Origin: Lutraria lutraria
Lineage: Eukaryota; Mollusca; Bivalvia; Venerida; Mactridae
Direction of reading: 5' to 3'
Length of the DNA: 64,000 bases
Assembly (NCBI GenBank): GCA_964023205.1
Contig: OZ026851.1
Span: 16,933,528 to 16,997,527, forward strand
Under the pieces are notes generated by a model. It saw nothing but the letters and a program-made list of their open reading frames with translations, ran no database searches and had not been told where the DNA came from. The position numbers and the translations under genes were made by a program. This document shows positions 40,400 through 54,110 of the stretch, one piece after another (position 1 is the first letter of the stretch; every line of letters begins with the position of its first letter).

Positions 40400-43300
40400 A
40401 ATCAAAACAAGACAAAACAAACGACACTCAAAACAGAACAACACGAAAAAAACACAGAACAAAACGAAAAAACCAGAACAAAACCATATGCACATTTAAT
40501 AAACTATAAATGGACAGTCGTACAAAAATCTCTATCAGAACTACTTTCGGGAAAAAAACGCTCAACTAGTTTTTCAAAATAAATTTTTTAAATAGTTTCT
40601 ATCAATTGTTTATATATTCAAAATACCAAATTATGCAGTTTTATCTCGTAATTATCGCAGTATCTTACATTATTTCGTGTGTTTATGGTGCACTACTTAA
40701 ATTCTTCCGCGCAGTTTTCGAGTCACGTGACCACACACTGATTACCGTCGACATTTCGTCAGTTATTTCGTCAATATATGAGAGTAAGTATAATCCCGGT
40801 GAAAATGGATATATAGAATTTAGTTCGCCGTCGTGTACGTCTTTATTGATATTCTATTTACTGTCATTGTACCGAAAAGAACGTTCCCAATCCCAACCCA
40901 AACTATTGGCAGTTAGCTCGTCATAGCCACTGGGTTACATGGTCACAGTGTTTACACGATCGTTCAGTTCATTGGGATAGTTTTCGGCCTCTAATTATGT
41001 TCCTCACTAAATTTGTAAAACTAAAAAGTCGAGATTGATTGGACCTTGTTAATTCCATATTTGCAAAGCGAATTTATGAGAATAGGCGATTATACAATGG
41101 CACCGTCATTTATCTGCCTGGTAACAGTGACTGAGTGAGACTGGTTTCGCTTTCAGTTGAGATAAAGTTGGGGAATAACAAAACACTAAATGCAGCTTTC
41201 AGTAAAGGTATGTTTGAATAATTTATTGTCATATATGTAGAGAAATGTGTTCATAACCTACTGAACGGCTCACTTTGGTCACTGATACTGTAGTTATACT
41301 CATAATACTGCCCCGGAAGGGCCATCTTAGATTAATATATGCTGATCTAACTTGTGCGTGACGGAGTCAAATCAAATGTATCTGACTCTGGCCGTCATAA
41401 ACAATAGTTGACTAATATTCTGCCAGTGTCACTGTGCCCGAATACCCTGTACCCCACCCACTGAATGACTGATACAAATTTTATTTAGGTCGGTTACAAA
41501 ATACAACATGTAAATAGCAATTAACTTCTGACAGGGAACCAGTAGCTGTTTGTTAGTAAAGTTGTTCAGTTTAATGTGAGTTTTTGCATCTAATTTTGTT
41601 CCTTGGCTAGCTTAATTTGCAAATGTACTTTATAGTAGTCTAGCTAATTTATTAGACGGACAAGCAATCCATTCAGGATTTTGCTGGAAGACTGATATTG
41701 GCATATCAAAATAGTCTCACTTGTCGACTGAAATGTACAATTATTCAGACTACCGCTGTAGAGAAAGATGAGACCTAGCTATTGAATTAACATATTTGAA
41801 TATAATAAAGCATTATGCGATGTACATTTCTTATTCCGAGGTCATGGACAAGTCTTGGTCTTGTAACCGGTTCATTGTTTAATTAATGTATTTAAAACTT
41901 AATATAAAATTATTTGCATTTTGGAAATATTGTATTGTTTCAAATAATCTTGTTAACAGTTTCTAAATTTAGTACTTGTTACCTAGTGTTTGTTTGTTTA
42001 AAATCCATTGGGTTAATTCCATTTTCAACATTATTTCAGTCATTAGTGGTGGGTAGTTTTTATCCTACCCAGCTTCCGTGGAGTTCATTCAGGCCTTAAC
42101 CACTACTAGCCACATTCTATCTAGCTGTAGTGTAAGCTTTTTACCTAGTGCAGGCTAAATAAATCTTGCAGCAACTTTTCAGATACATGTTTAATCACCC
42201 ACTACAAGGTTCTTATTTTTAAATTGTAGGAAGATGAACATAGAAAGGTTAAAGTCAGATGTTAGGATGTGTGACAGTGTCTACAAAGGCGGTCTCTGTG
42301 AATAAAACCAGAGTTACTTTATATACTGTGATGTGTTCCAAGGTGACTATGTATTTTTTAATGACTTCATTGTTAACACATACTATGTAGCAAGACAACA
42401 ATTTTCTCTGCAGCTAAATCGAAATTATAATAGAGATATGTAAAACGTTGAAGTACTGTAACAATATTTGAGATGCAGCATGAGAAAATTAGCAAGATAG
42501 CTTCGTGACTAGTAAGGACCTACTTCTAGACAGGTCTTCTCTATTGGTCAAAAAGACATTGATGATATCTTACCTCATTTATAATAGTTTAGCATTTGTT
42601 TTTGGAAATCTCTCAATATAGAAATAAGAATATTAAGAATAACATTGCCATTTCAACTTGAAAACTATGAAAAAAGGCAACTATAGTTTCATATTCATAA
42701 TGTTTCGTACAATATTTACACCGAGGTTCATTCTGACCTGACTGGTTAGAAATCTTCAGCCTTGTTATCATTTCTCTTTAAAATGTCTGGAATAACCTCT
42801 CAAATCACAAGATGCTACACAACTTGGTATCATAAGGCTTAAGCTATTCCCGATGTTAAGTATAACTGGAAAAAAAGTTGGCTCACATTCTTCTGATTCC
42901 GTATAATACACAGTTTGTTTTACTCTTGTACATCTGTACAACCTTCAATATTTGTTCTATTTATTTGCAGATGTGTGATGTGCCTGTGAAAAAGTTGGAT
43001 GTGCAAGTTGACACTATTGTAGTAGATGGGAGAACTTGTGCTCTTCCAAGATACTGAGGAAACCACTACAGTCAGATGCCACATGATGACAAATGCTCTG
43101 GCTAGTGAGTTAGTCACTGCTGAGTATATGAATTTAGAAAAAGCTGTGTTTGCTGGCCCACTGAAACTATAGATAACTTGAAGTGGAAATGATGTTTCAG
43201 CCATAATGGTGTTTGAGAACTTATATAATATTATGTATAGGAATTAAAAATGAATTCCTCAAACATTTAGGCCATCCTTAAAAAAAAAATGTTTGCCGTA

Positions 43301-43640
43301 ATGCAACCTATTTACCAAAAACTGGCTCCTACCCAACATTCTTTGGCCTCTCAGGATTTGTTTTGATTTTTTTTCATTAAAACTAGCATTCTGACATGCA
43401 TTTTGGGTAAAATAGAAAAAATAAACTGAAAATTCTTATCTACCCACTGAAAATTTTCTAGATCGGGTTTGAAGACAACAAACATTTTAAGGATGGCCTT
43501 AGATACATTTACCATGAATCATCTGCATAAAACTTATTCAAAAATAATTATTCATAATGTTTTGCAGTAAATCTTTTGAATTATATACTTCATAGGATGC
43601 AGCCTTCCATTCCAAACAATGCAATTAAACAATGTTTAGT
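40400..43640. other. intergenic DNA, no supported gene
   Basis: AT-rich. An AAAC-rich tract lies at 40400-40480. A 106-codon + frame at 40606-40926 has a hydrophobic start but no recognisable motif. At 42971-43170 a coding-like + strand stretch follows an acceptor-like TTATTTGCAG but is interrupted by stops. Confidence 0.4.
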
Positions 43641-43647
43641 TTTCTAC

Positions 43648-43935
43648 AGCCGCCCGACTAGCTCAGTGGTTAGAGCATTTGTCTGATGATCGAGAGGTTG
43701 TGAATTCGAACCCCAGGCTCACACTGTCCGTGACAAATTTGACTGAAGTTCATATGTTAATTTGTCCTCCACCTCTAAATTATGTGGGGTAGCTTGGTAG
43801 AATCCTACAGGTAGAATGTTGTTAATACTGGTTACGGCATAAATGAAGTCCAGTAAAGCTGGTTAAGGATAACTGCCTGCCACAATATGACTGAAATGAT
43901 GTTGAAAATGGCGTAAACCCGTTGAAAAAAACAAA
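43648..43935 (+). repeat. tRNA-derived SINE, nearly complete
   Basis: Head GCCCGACTAGCTCAGTGGTT with A box, then GTGAATTCGAACCCC as B box. The body is followed by the end TGACTGAAATGATGTTGAAA and ATGGCGTAAACCCGTTG, a 3' end shared by bivalve SINEs. Confidence 0.8.
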
Positions 43936-44496
43936 CGTCAATTTTCTACACATTTGAACGACTCCTCAAATTTCTGCTGAGATTGTTGTGTTGATTTTAC
44001 TTTCTAATATCCTTTTATTAGATACTTGGGTCATGCAGCTTTCAGAAATATTTTCTAATCATGAATATCCTGCATTGATTGCATTTGGAAAAATGTGTAT
44101 AAGGTCAAATGTGATATTTAACATTTAGAAAGTTTAAAAGTTCACAAGCAAAAATCTTGTTTATTTGCATGTCATTCTATTATTAAATAATATTATCCAA
44201 TTATTTGTTTAAACAGTCATTTAGGTAGCTTTCTCATTATAATTTCAGCTATTGTCATTAGGCATTTCTACAGATTTCTGATACTGTACTGAACAGTGTA
44301 ACATTTCTGTAAGCACATTGCAATGGTTGATACCATTTTTACTTGGCTGTTCAAACTTTTATAATTATTCACAGCTATTTAATCAGCTATGAATAATAAT
44401 AATAATCTTAATTTAACGAAGGTAACATGTATAGACATATTATATACAAGCATATATGATGTCATAAATTACAACATGGCCTTCAAACAACAATAT

Positions 44497-46811
44497 TTAA
44501 TGCAAAAACTGAAAAGAAAACATGAAAACAATAGTGACATAGATATCAAAATATTGACAAACACTTAAATAACCATTAGTCTCTTTTGTAATAAGTGGAT
44601 ATTGTTTTAGAGCATTCTTAAAGGATGAAGTCTTAGATTTTGAACATATTGAAAGCGGGATATTGTTCCAAATTTTTGAAGACATGAATGAAAAAGATTT
44701 TTTGACGTAATTAGTATTATGTTTAGGTGTTATTAAATTATTATTTGAAATTGATCGTAATTCATATGCGCTGTTATTAGAAAATGTTAAGAGTTCATCA
44801 ATATAATCAGGGCCAAAGTTATGCTGTGATTTAAAAACTAACAATGCAACGTGATATTGACATCTATTTTTAAATGTTAACTAATTTAGAAATTTTAACA
44901 ATTGATCTGAAGATGTTTTTTGTTTACACGTTTTCGCAACACGTTTTTGGATCTTATGGAGAATGGTGTAGTGTCTTTCTTTCATACCCCAAATTGTGCA
45001 ACAATAGTCCATTGATGACAGTATGTATGCATTGTAAAATAAGACTTTCATGTCATCAGATAGAAACGGGGCTATTCTTTTCAAAAGATATATTTTAGAA
45101 TTTATATTAGAGCAAATCTTATTAAACTGAGTGTCCCAGGACAAAGTATTATTAATCCAGATACCAAGTACTTTATGAAAATTGACGTTTTGTAAATTCG
45201 TATTATTTAAATTTATTTTAATCTCTAAATTGTTTTGATGCTTACGTTTATATGGAGAACATAATACCATACATTTTGTTTTAGCCGGATGTAGCTGCAT
45301 ATTATTTAAACAACACCAATTATTAATATCATTTAAATTTGCCTGAAGTTTGACCTCCAATCTTCTAATATCATTATCTGAAGTATAAAGTGTGGAATCA
45401 TCCGCATACAAGTCAATGTTACTTCCCGATAATTCAAGCACTATATCATTTATGTAGATAAGGAACAAAATAGGTCCAAGAATAGACCCTTGAGGAAAAC
45501 CAGATTTAATGTAAAGTTTATTTGACGTAAGGTTGTTGTATTTAACACTATGTGTTCTGTTATTTAAATAAGAGGAAAAAAGTTCGATAGTTTTTGTAGA
45601 AAAATGATATAACTTAAGTTTGTGTAAGAGAATTCTATGGTCAACTAGGTCAAAAGCTTTACGCAAATCAAGATAAATAGCACCCACATAGTTCCCATTA
45701 TCAATTTATTTCGACCAATTGTCAATCAAATGAATTAGAGCGGTATGACTGGAAAATTGTTTACGAAATCCAGATTGAGCTGGATGTAAAGGTTTGAAGA
45801 CATTTATATAATTAAGAAGTTGAGTTACAATATGTTTTTCAAAAACTTTAGAAATGGTAGGAAGTATTGAAATTGGTCTGTAATTATTCCTTCTTCCTTA
45901 TTACCATCTTTAAAAATCGGTATAACATATGCATCTTTTAACGAGTCAGGGAAAATTCCGTTATTTATACTCGAGTTAATTATATGAGCTATAGCAAGAG
46001 TTATGGAATCACTACAATACTGTAATACTTTAGGTCCGATTCCATCATTACCAGTAGATTTATTAGAATTCATTTGGTTGATTATATTTTTAACTTCAAA
46101 AGCAGTAATGGGTTCAATATTAAAACAATTATCATGCAGTTTGGTGTCTAGATGTTTCTGTAGGTTTAGGAAATTGTCAGGATTAAATTGTTTACAAGAG
46201 ATAAGATTAGATATAGAAACGAAGTAATCATTGAAAGTATTAAGAACATTGACTTTTTCTTCTATACTGTGACCTTCATTTATTAATTTTGATGGAATTT
46301 GCTTTTCGGAATGAGATGTATTGCTATTCGATATAGTCTTTATGTTACTCCATAGAAACTTCGGAGATTTATTGTTTTGTATAGCTTTATTGTAGAAAGA
46401 TATTTTACTTTTACGTATCATAGATTTCACTTTGGTTCTGTGGATTTTATATTCAATATACCTTTTATGTCTATGATGTTGATCTCGTTCAAAAATTGCT
46501 AATTTGATACTTTCATTGAACCATACGGGCTGTTTTTCACGTTTAATTATTTTTTCTTTGATTGGCGCAGGTTTATTTAATATGCTTTTAACTTTGTCAT
46601 AGAAAAGATGCAAAGAAATATTAGGATCATTGTAGCATTCTATTGCAGAAAGATTAGACTTTATCAAATCATGTCTAAATAAGTTTTCATCAAACTTTTT
46701 AAAACTTCTATATTTAATAGTTTTATGACATTGATCTTTTTTAATTGTATTGCTTAATACACACGTGAAACATACAGGATAATGATCACTTATGCTATAT
46801 ATTGACATCAC
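44497..46811 (-). pseudogene. LINE ORF2 reverse transcriptase, frameshifted
   Basis: Frames 45825-46811, 44881-45687 and 44497-44844. It shows SDHYPVCF, the RT entry NKSTGNDGIGPKVL, a PAQSGFRKQFSSHTAL stretch ended by an in-frame TAA near 45706, YLDLRKAFDLVDHRILLHKL, GFPQGSILGPILFLIYINDI, and the catalytic YADDSTLY. A family-like C-terminus (SFMSSKIWNNIP) lies in the last frame. Confidence 0.88.
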
Positions 46812-47728
46812 TTATGTAGTCCGCAAAATTAGAATATATATGATCAATTATAGATGAAGACTGTTTGGATACCCTCGTTGGAATATGCACTAATTGTTTA
46901 AGGCCGAATTTTAACATCAAATCTTTCCATTTTAGATTATTGAATTGCTTAGAACTATCATTGTGTAGAAAGTTCAAATAAATGTCGCCGACAATGATTA
47001 TCTCAAGATTCGTTGATTCAATTTTATCAATTAAAAACTCAAAATTTTCAATCCAACATTGTTTTGAATCTGGCGGTCTGTAAATAAAACACACTTAAAA
47101 TATTATAACATTTCTCAATATTTAGTTGTATACAAATTGACTCCAAATCATTATGTTCAAAATCAAAGCGACGTTTGTATGGAATATTATTCGAAATGTA
47201 AACAAGCAAACCACCCCCCTTTTTACAGATTCGATATTTTCTTTCAAAAGTAAAATTATCAATTTCTAATTCAGTATTGTTAATTTTATCAGAAAGAAAC
47301 GTTTCACAAAGCCCTAGTACATGCATCCTTTTAGTTGCTAGTAAATCATATTTGATTTCATCAAATTTAGGCATTAAATGTTGAACATTTAAATGAGTGA
47401 CATTCAAACCTTTTTCATCCGCGAAAAATAACGGACTTAAAGTATCAATACTAGTATTAAATTTCTTGCACGTATCATGAGGATGAGGTAAAGTATTATT
47501 TTGATACTGTATAGTGGATGATGAAACATCACTATTTGATGGCGGAATATTACTGGATAACGTTATACTAACATTTAAATTATTTACTTCAAAATTCAGA
47601 CTGCTATGTAAGGAAGGACTATGAGTTATACAATACTTATTACTATCATCTGAAAAGGAAAGTGAACACTTACAAATTATGTTATTACAATTTTCACATA
47701 ATGATGATAGAATTTCATATTTGTTCAA
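46795..47728 (-). pseudogene. LINE ORF2 AP endonuclease domain, frameshifted
   Basis: Two frames, 47048-47728 and 46795-47094. Motifs: VTHLNVQHLMPKFDEI, LGLCETFL (catalytic Glu), GGGLLVYISN, FIYRPP, IIIVGDIYLNFL, and IIDHIYSN. SDHYPVCF then begins the next frame at 46811. It nicks target DNA in active elements. Confidence 0.85.
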
Positions 47729-47746
47729 ATGTTTGTCAACATGATC

Positions 47747-47935
47747 CTACCATTGATATTTACAGTCCTTTGTAGTGTGAGTAGACAACCCACAGATCAA
47801 GCACTTAGATTTTCGGAAGACAGAGTAGGGTCCAAAGAGATTATCATTCATGTTTGAGGTCATTTGATGTCTTTCTACGTATTGTTGAGAGTCAGTATTC
47901 AGTTGTGAACTATAGAAGTTGCTGAGTTTATGCAA
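47747..47935 (-). pseudogene. LINE ORF1 zinc knuckle
   Basis: A short frame ending KCLICGLSTHTTKDCKYQW, a CCHC nucleic-acid-binding knuckle (C-x2-C-x4-H-x4-C). Confidence 0.7.
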
Positions 47936-48237
47936 TGAACTAAACGCGTAGATCCTCGTGGATTTAAATGGATGTTGTCTCTATGGTAGTATTCCCGTAC
48001 CATGCTGCCATCTCCGTAGATATATGCTCTGTGTACATCGATGATGTTGAGATTAAAATCTCTTGCTAGTTGTATCACCATGTCATTGAATGGAGTAACA
48101 TTTACATCCATACGAGGCGAAAGTGTGCAAAGATATACATAGCAATCATGGTGATGAAGAAGTGAAACAATTTTTCTCAACTCTTTATATACGATATGCA
48201 GTGAATGCCCGTTGGCTCCATCATTTCCCCGCTGCAT
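47899..48237 (-). pseudogene. LINE ORF1 esterase (SGNH) segment
   Basis: A 112-codon frame with GANGHSLHIVYKELRKIVS, a CTLSPRMD block and, near the end, REYYHRDNIHLNPRGSTRL. The D-x-I-H-L block carries the Asp-His pair of SGNH hydrolases. The N-terminal Ser block lies upstream in a shifted frame (VIGDSIVKGI-like, about 48360-48390). Esterase domains occur in ORF1 of CR1-like LINEs. Confidence 0.7.
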
Positions 48238-48504
48238 ATAACACTACTTTATTGTACATAGATGCATACTGCTGAGTTTAGCAAGAATGTCCTTTAAACA
48301 GGCTCCTTTCAAAGTAAGGACGTCGATATTTTTCTGTAGACCCTTTCTTTGTATTCCTTTCACAATGGAGTCACCTATGATCAAGGTTTTCATTGGATGT
48401 TGGGCACTAGTAACCTGGTGATGTCTACTTTTATCTGATGTATTTGTAGGTGGTATACCATGCAGCTGTCCGAGTGTATTTTGAGGAAAATTTGTAGTTG
48501 TTGT

Positions 48505-49580
48505 TTATAATGGAGATTCACGGTCGTCCACATTTGTTTTATTTAGGACATGACTGACGGGTTCATTTTGAGGTTTTGAAGACGAAACAGTGTTTGATTT
48601 TATACTACTTAGAGTGTCAATGATTGATTGGATTCTTCTCTGCAACTTGTCATTGAATTTCATGTTTATTTCTTCGCCACTATGGGTACTCATTACTAAT
48701 GTTTCAATTTTCTCATTTGTATCTTTCGTTAACGTGTAGGCATGTTTCTTAATGCTTGTTATTTCGTCTCTAATTTGATCTATTTTCATGTTGGAATGTT
48801 TAATATGGTCACGAAGAGTAGATTTCACGTCATTGATTTCACTTAATACAGATTGTGTCATTTCAAAGATAGATCGTAATTGGTTTTCAATGCCATTTTC
48901 ATATTTTGTAACCTCTGATGAATGACCAGTATTTACGTCAGTTACAGATGACGGCTCATCAGCAGTATTTTCAATACATGACATTTGATTACAGGGCGAA
49001 TCTTCTTGTTTGTAGGAGAATCATTATCGATACATTTTTGTAATACATGTCTTAATTCAGAATTTATATCACAAAATGATCATGATATGTCATTTAACCC
49101 AGCGACTTCATTTTCAACACGCCGTAAAATGTGTGGAAGATCAGTATCATTAAATCTGTTTATTTGTTTACCATTAACCAAGCATGAGCTTTTGGTGTAA
49201 TATAGATTAAGCGTGTAAATGCATTTGCGGCCACAAGTTAATTTGTACTTAGTTTCCACTAAGGCACCTTTAGAATCAAGGACGAGAATTTTAGTTACCT
49301 TGCAATCTAAAAGATCCGATGCATAAAACGATTCTGTGGCATACTTGAAGAATTCATATTCCGCAGTATTCATTTCTAACTTTAGTCCTCCACCAGTCTC
49401 TGTAATCTTGATATGCTCCCTATTTGTAGAATCTGACTTCTTTTTCAATGATTTCATCTTATTAAGTTCAAAACATCTCTTTTCTACGTTATTTGCACTA
49501 TACAGCGTTGCTTCCGGAGTATCTTTTGAATGTTCAGTTCCGTTGAACAACTGAACTGTCGTTTTATCTTCAGAATCCAT
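48505..49580 (-). pseudogene. LINE ORF1, N-terminal part with coiled coil
   Basis: Starts MDSEDKTTVQLFNGTEHS. It has a Cys-containing block (LTCGRKCIYTLNLYYT) and, after an in-frame TGA near 49080 and a frame change near 49005, a coiled-coil segment of about 90 residues (48505-48984) with heptad hydrophobics such as SVLSEINDVKSTLRDHIKHS. RNA-binding and multimerisation role by analogy. Confidence 0.7.
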
Positions 49581-49734
49581 GATAAAAAGCACAAATTAAT
49601 ATGTCAAGAAATATATATTATCAACTTATTTGACGTATTTTTGTTTTCATTAGATAAGCATTAGTAACATTAAATTTTTTTTTTCTTCATATCTCTTCAC
49701 AGCGTAAAAAGTTTGTTTTGTCCAACCGGACGTG

Positions 49735-49815
49735 GCGTCATCACGGGTCAAACTTGGGTCAAAAACTAGGTCGCTAGGTCAAAACTTATGAAAAACCTTG
49801 TTAACACTGTAGATT
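49735..49815. repeat. fragment of the GGGTCAAAAACTAGGTC repeat
   Basis: GGGTCAAAAACTAGGTCGCT and AACACTGTAGATTTCA match the internal unit of the element at 50466. Confidence 0.65.
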
Positions 49816-50465
49816 TCAGTTATAATATTCTAGCAATTTTAGCTGTAAGCTTTCATTGTTGAAAGTATAAATTTTCACATGATTGTGTATAGCATAAAAA
49901 AACTTAACTTGAAAAAGCATTATGTATTTTACTTGTTATTCTGCATTATGAATTCCTTTATTGGTGTGCATATTTTGTCCTCTACATTGTTATATTAACA
50001 TACATGTGACGTTGACCTTCAATTTCCTCATGTTGTTTAAGGTCAAACAAATAGCTGATTTCTTAGTTATTTTTTTTCTAATCTAGTGCTGGTAGGTCAA
50101 TTCTCATCTTGAACTGTTAAATTATTAACATTCTAGATTTCTGTCAAAAACTACACTCAATTGAGCAATGCAGTGCTAGTCAGTCAATTTTTATACTGTG
50201 TATATTTTAATAGTTATTTTTTCAACAAAACTTAACATTTCATATGACACACTAAGTCTATTGGTTTACAAATTTTCTGGTTATAATGTGATAAAGCCAA
50301 AATAAATCCACATAAATTGTTCATTTTAGGTTTATGAGATACATAATTATTATCTTATAACGTACTGTTCAAAACGTTGTAATGTATTTTCAGTTGTCTT
50401 GTACTTAACTCTTTTGTATTTTATTTGAGTTTGTGTTTGAACATTTTGACAAGATGCACAAAATG

Positions 50466-51737
50466 CTTTTTAGCTCAAATTGTCACAAAGTGACAGGGTG
50501 AGCTTTTAGGATCAGTCTCCGTCCGGCGTCGTGCGTCGTCAAACTTTATGTTGTGAACACAATAGGGGCAACATTTTTAGCTCAATTTTAGCAAAACTGG
50601 GTCAGAACGTTAATATCGACAAAATCTCGGACGAGTTCAATATTGGGCCATTTTGGGTGAAAAACTAGGTCACCAGGGCCAAATAAGGGAAAACCTTGTA
50701 AACACTTTAGAAATCACTGTTTTGACTGGATCTTTATGAAACTTTGTCAGAAACTGAATGTTTATTTCAATAATATGTAGGTCAAGTTTGATAATGGGTC
50801 ATTTCCGTAGAAAAACTAGGTCACTAAGGCAAATTGCTGGAAAACCCTGTGAATACTCTAGAAGTCACTGTTTTGATTGGATGATCATGAAACCTTGTCA
50901 GAATGTTCGTCTTTATAATATCTTGGACGAGTTCGAACATGGGTCATCTTGGGTCAAAAACTAGGTCGCTAGGTCAAAACTTATGAAAAACCTTGTTAAC
51001 ACTGTAGATTTCACAGTTATAATTGGATCTTCACCAAACTTTGTCAAATTGTTTGTTTTAATGATATAACCGTTAAGTACAATTATTGGTCATCTGGGGT
51101 TAATTATTAGGTCACCAGGTCAAATCTTAGGAAAACTTTGTTAACACTGTAGATGTCACAGTTTTGATTGGATCTTCACCAAACCTTGTCAAAATGTTTG
51201 CCTCAATGATATGTGGGTCAAGTTTGCATATGGGTCAGCCGGGGTCAAGAACTGGGTCACCAGCTCAAATCTTAGGTAAAAATCTTGTAAAAGCTCTAAA
51301 TTGCATGGTTTTAATTGGATCTTGGCCAAACCTTGTCTGATAGTTCATTTCATTGATATTAAGGCTAGTTCAAATATGGCTCATCTAGGGTCAAAAACTA
51401 GGTGACAAGGTCAAATCTAAGGAAAAACCTTATTAATACTGTAGATGTCAAATTTTGATTGTATCTTCACCTAATCTTGTCAGAATGTTTGTCTTAATGA
51501 TATGTAAGACAAATTCGAACATAGGTCATCTGGGGTCAAAAACTAGGTGACAAGGTCAAATCTTAGGAAAACCAAATTCACCAAATTTTGTCAGAATGTT
51601 TGTCTTATGTATATGTAGGACAGGTATTAACATGTGTCATCTGGGGTCAAAAACTAGGTTTCGGTTCTAACCAAAGTTTTAATGAGTGAACAGTGATTGT
51701 CATGTGAGCGATATAGGCCATCTTGGCCCTCTTGTTT
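50466..51737. mobile_element. bivalve-type repeat, inverted, with internal tandem units
   Basis: Reverse orientation of the family at 22548. It starts AGCTCAAATTGTCACAAAGT then GACAGGGTGAGCT, and ends GGCCATCTTGGCCCTCTTGT. About eight diverged ~150-bp units inside carry GGGTCAAAAACTAGGTCACC. Confidence 0.75.
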
Positions 51738-53550
51738 GTCTGAATAGATTTTGTTTTCAATTGAGGTGTCGAGGACGCAAACTTTTAAAAATTGATGCTT
51801 CCAGGGGAGTCATTCTTCCTCCTTTCAGCTGATTTCCTCAATTTTGTCTTAAAATCTTTGAAACAAAAGGGTTCAAATTCAGACTGGCCTACTCAATGAT
51901 GATGATTTTGCTAGCATGAAGGGGTGGGGTTAGGGTATTTCAGGCTTTTTGCTCTTGGAGCAGTCACAGCACTGGCTTCTGATAATATAAATGCAGATCT
52001 TAATCACAGCTTTCAGCTGCTTTTGGACTGATCGATAAATGATCAACATGATAATGAACTGAAATAATTTGATTTTACCTCACTACTGTACAGTGGTATA
52101 TGTGTACATTGTCTTTAAACACAAGTTGTCATTTTACTGTTCTTATTCTGAAAAACAAAGTAGTGTACACTTTTGTTTTTTCTTTACTGTAATTGTTTTA
52201 CACTCATCATTGTATATGTTGTTATAATTAGATATTTGTGGATTAAACAAAATTAGGAAACAGAAATATTGTTTGTTTGTTTTTTCTTTAAAAGGGTACT
52301 TTTTGATGTGATGGACTAAAAATTTGGCTTCTAGTGTGTTCTCAACACAAAAGATGATGCCACACACCGCACAACGATCAACAAACGACCAAAAACTAGG
52401 TTATACCGATTACCTGAGGACCTTGTCCGTCCATGTTCGTTGATCATCATGCAAAGTGTGTTGTGAACACTAGAGGTCATATTTTAGTTAGATTTTCTGA
52501 AAACTGGGTCAGAATGTTTGTATTTACAAAATCTTGGAAAGATAACATGTTCATTGTGCACCTAATAATTATAAAGTAAAAATGGTCATGTCTAAATTGA
52601 AAGGTAAATCACTGTTAGCTGTTTGGTCAGTATATAAACAGTAATTACATGTATGAAGTAATTGTATGGATAGTACGGTCAAAATTGAACAGCAGAGCAC
52701 TGTTTACTTTTCAGTCAGTCATTGAGGTAACGGTGATAACTCTTGTCTTAAAGACATTGAACCAGGAATGCGAGGCATGCGACTAAGACCCAGCAGTCCT
52801 GTATATTCCACAGTAGGGGGCCAACAAAACAGACAGGGTCATTGACAGACTAGCTTCTAATTGCATAGATATGTTACTACACTGTATATGGCTAATATAT
52901 ATAGATACTGTATAGGTTCTTCAATTGAATCAATGTTTAATCAATGATATAAATTATCTTATTTTAAAACAAGAAGTATGTTTATATTAAATGCAAAATA
53001 TTAAGAATAATATATTAAAGAAATTAATTACTCAAATAAAGTGCTCTTTACTGCAAACCGATGATTTTGATAAATGAATTAAACAGTCCATTTTGTGAAA
53101 TTAACACCAACATATTTTAATTAACACTTTTACCTGTTAAATTAAATATTTCTAACCAATATACTTTTTCAAGCAGTACTGGTATAAAACAGATTATTTA
53201 CAAGTTATGTTCAAGAATCTTGTAAAAAAATAATTCCATGTATAAATAGAATGATTTGATTTAGAAATAGAAGAAGCGTTCAGTTGCATTTTAAATGTAT
53301 AAAGACTTCTTACAAGTTACCTAATCTGGTAATATTAAAGGACAACATTCATTTATTACACAAAATCCTTATAAAAACAACAGGAAGTTATCCATAAACT
53401 AATTATCACTAAAAATCAATACAATTTATGACCATCTTATATGACTCATATAGTAGCTGTTCAATGTCTTTAAAAGGTGCTTCACATTTTCAAGGTGACT
53501 TAAACGTTATTGTAACATCCAATGACAATCGTCACTTCAGCACTTTCAGT
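51738..53550. other. intergenic DNA, no gene seen
   Basis: AT-rich. A partial copy of the 50466 repeat (CCAAAAACTAGGTT, CTGGGTCAGAATGTTTG) lies at 52385-52540. No coding frame is supported. Confidence 0.45.
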
Positions 53551-53559
53551 GCTTTGATT

Positions 53560-53806
53560 TTTCAATATCATTGAATATTTATAGCTGTGTTTTCCCGCAG
53601 TCATATTATGTACACGGCATGAAGTGACGTCACGCGCTCTATATAATTCAAGTTTACAAAAGCAAAATTCACAGCGAAATGAATGTTTTTAGAAGAAAAG
53701 GGGCTTGTTTCGTCAGTAATAATTATCTTGGGATAATATCAGCAGTTGTTCGTTTTTTTTGTTTTGCATATATTTTTTACAGCAAAAAACTAATGGGACT
53801 TTAAGC
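53560..53806. mobile_element. 3' part of TTAA-ended MITE family
   Basis: Matches the right half of 58984-59375: GTGTTTTCCCGCAGTCAT, AGTGACGTCACGCGCTCTA, and ATGGGACTTTAA at the end. Confidence 0.7.
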
Positions 53807-53834
53807 ATTATTTGAGGCTGTCATTATAATGCTA

Positions 53835-54110
53835 CAATGATCGATAGTCCTAAAATATTGACACAATGAAGAATCAGTTGCATAATGGTATTATGTACTA
53901 TTGCATGATTACATGTTGACATGATGAACTATCCTCATATATTGGAGTGGTGAACTGTCATCAAATGTTGGCATGGTGCACAGTCGTAAAATATTGACAT
54001 TATGCACAGTCCCAAACTTTGACATTATGCACATTCCTTGCAAAGTGGCATGATGAACAGTCTTCAAAAATTGGCATGATGAACAGTCCGCAATTATTAA
54101 CATGATATTA
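53835..54110. repeat. ~30-bp tandem repeat
   Basis: Diverged units of GGCATGATGAACAGTCTTCA type. The open frame across it on - is a by-product. Confidence 0.75.

Larger units (their letters stand above)
44391..49600 (-). mobile_element. CR1/L2-group non-LTR retrotransposon, degenerate
   Basis: On - the order is ORF1 N-terminal Cys domain, coiled coil, SGNH-type esterase, CCHC knuckle, then ORF2 with AP endonuclease and reverse transcriptase, ending in (ATT)n at 44391-44405. An esterase in ORF1 and a short-repeat 3' end are features of the CR1/L2 group. Both ORFs are cut by frameshifts and stops, so it cannot move by itself. Confidence 0.85.

Noticed and set aside
40606..40926. 106-codon + strand frame with hydrophobic N-terminus
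   Set aside because: No motif, no splice context, no homologue recognised; AT-rich DNA gives hydrophobic frames by chance.
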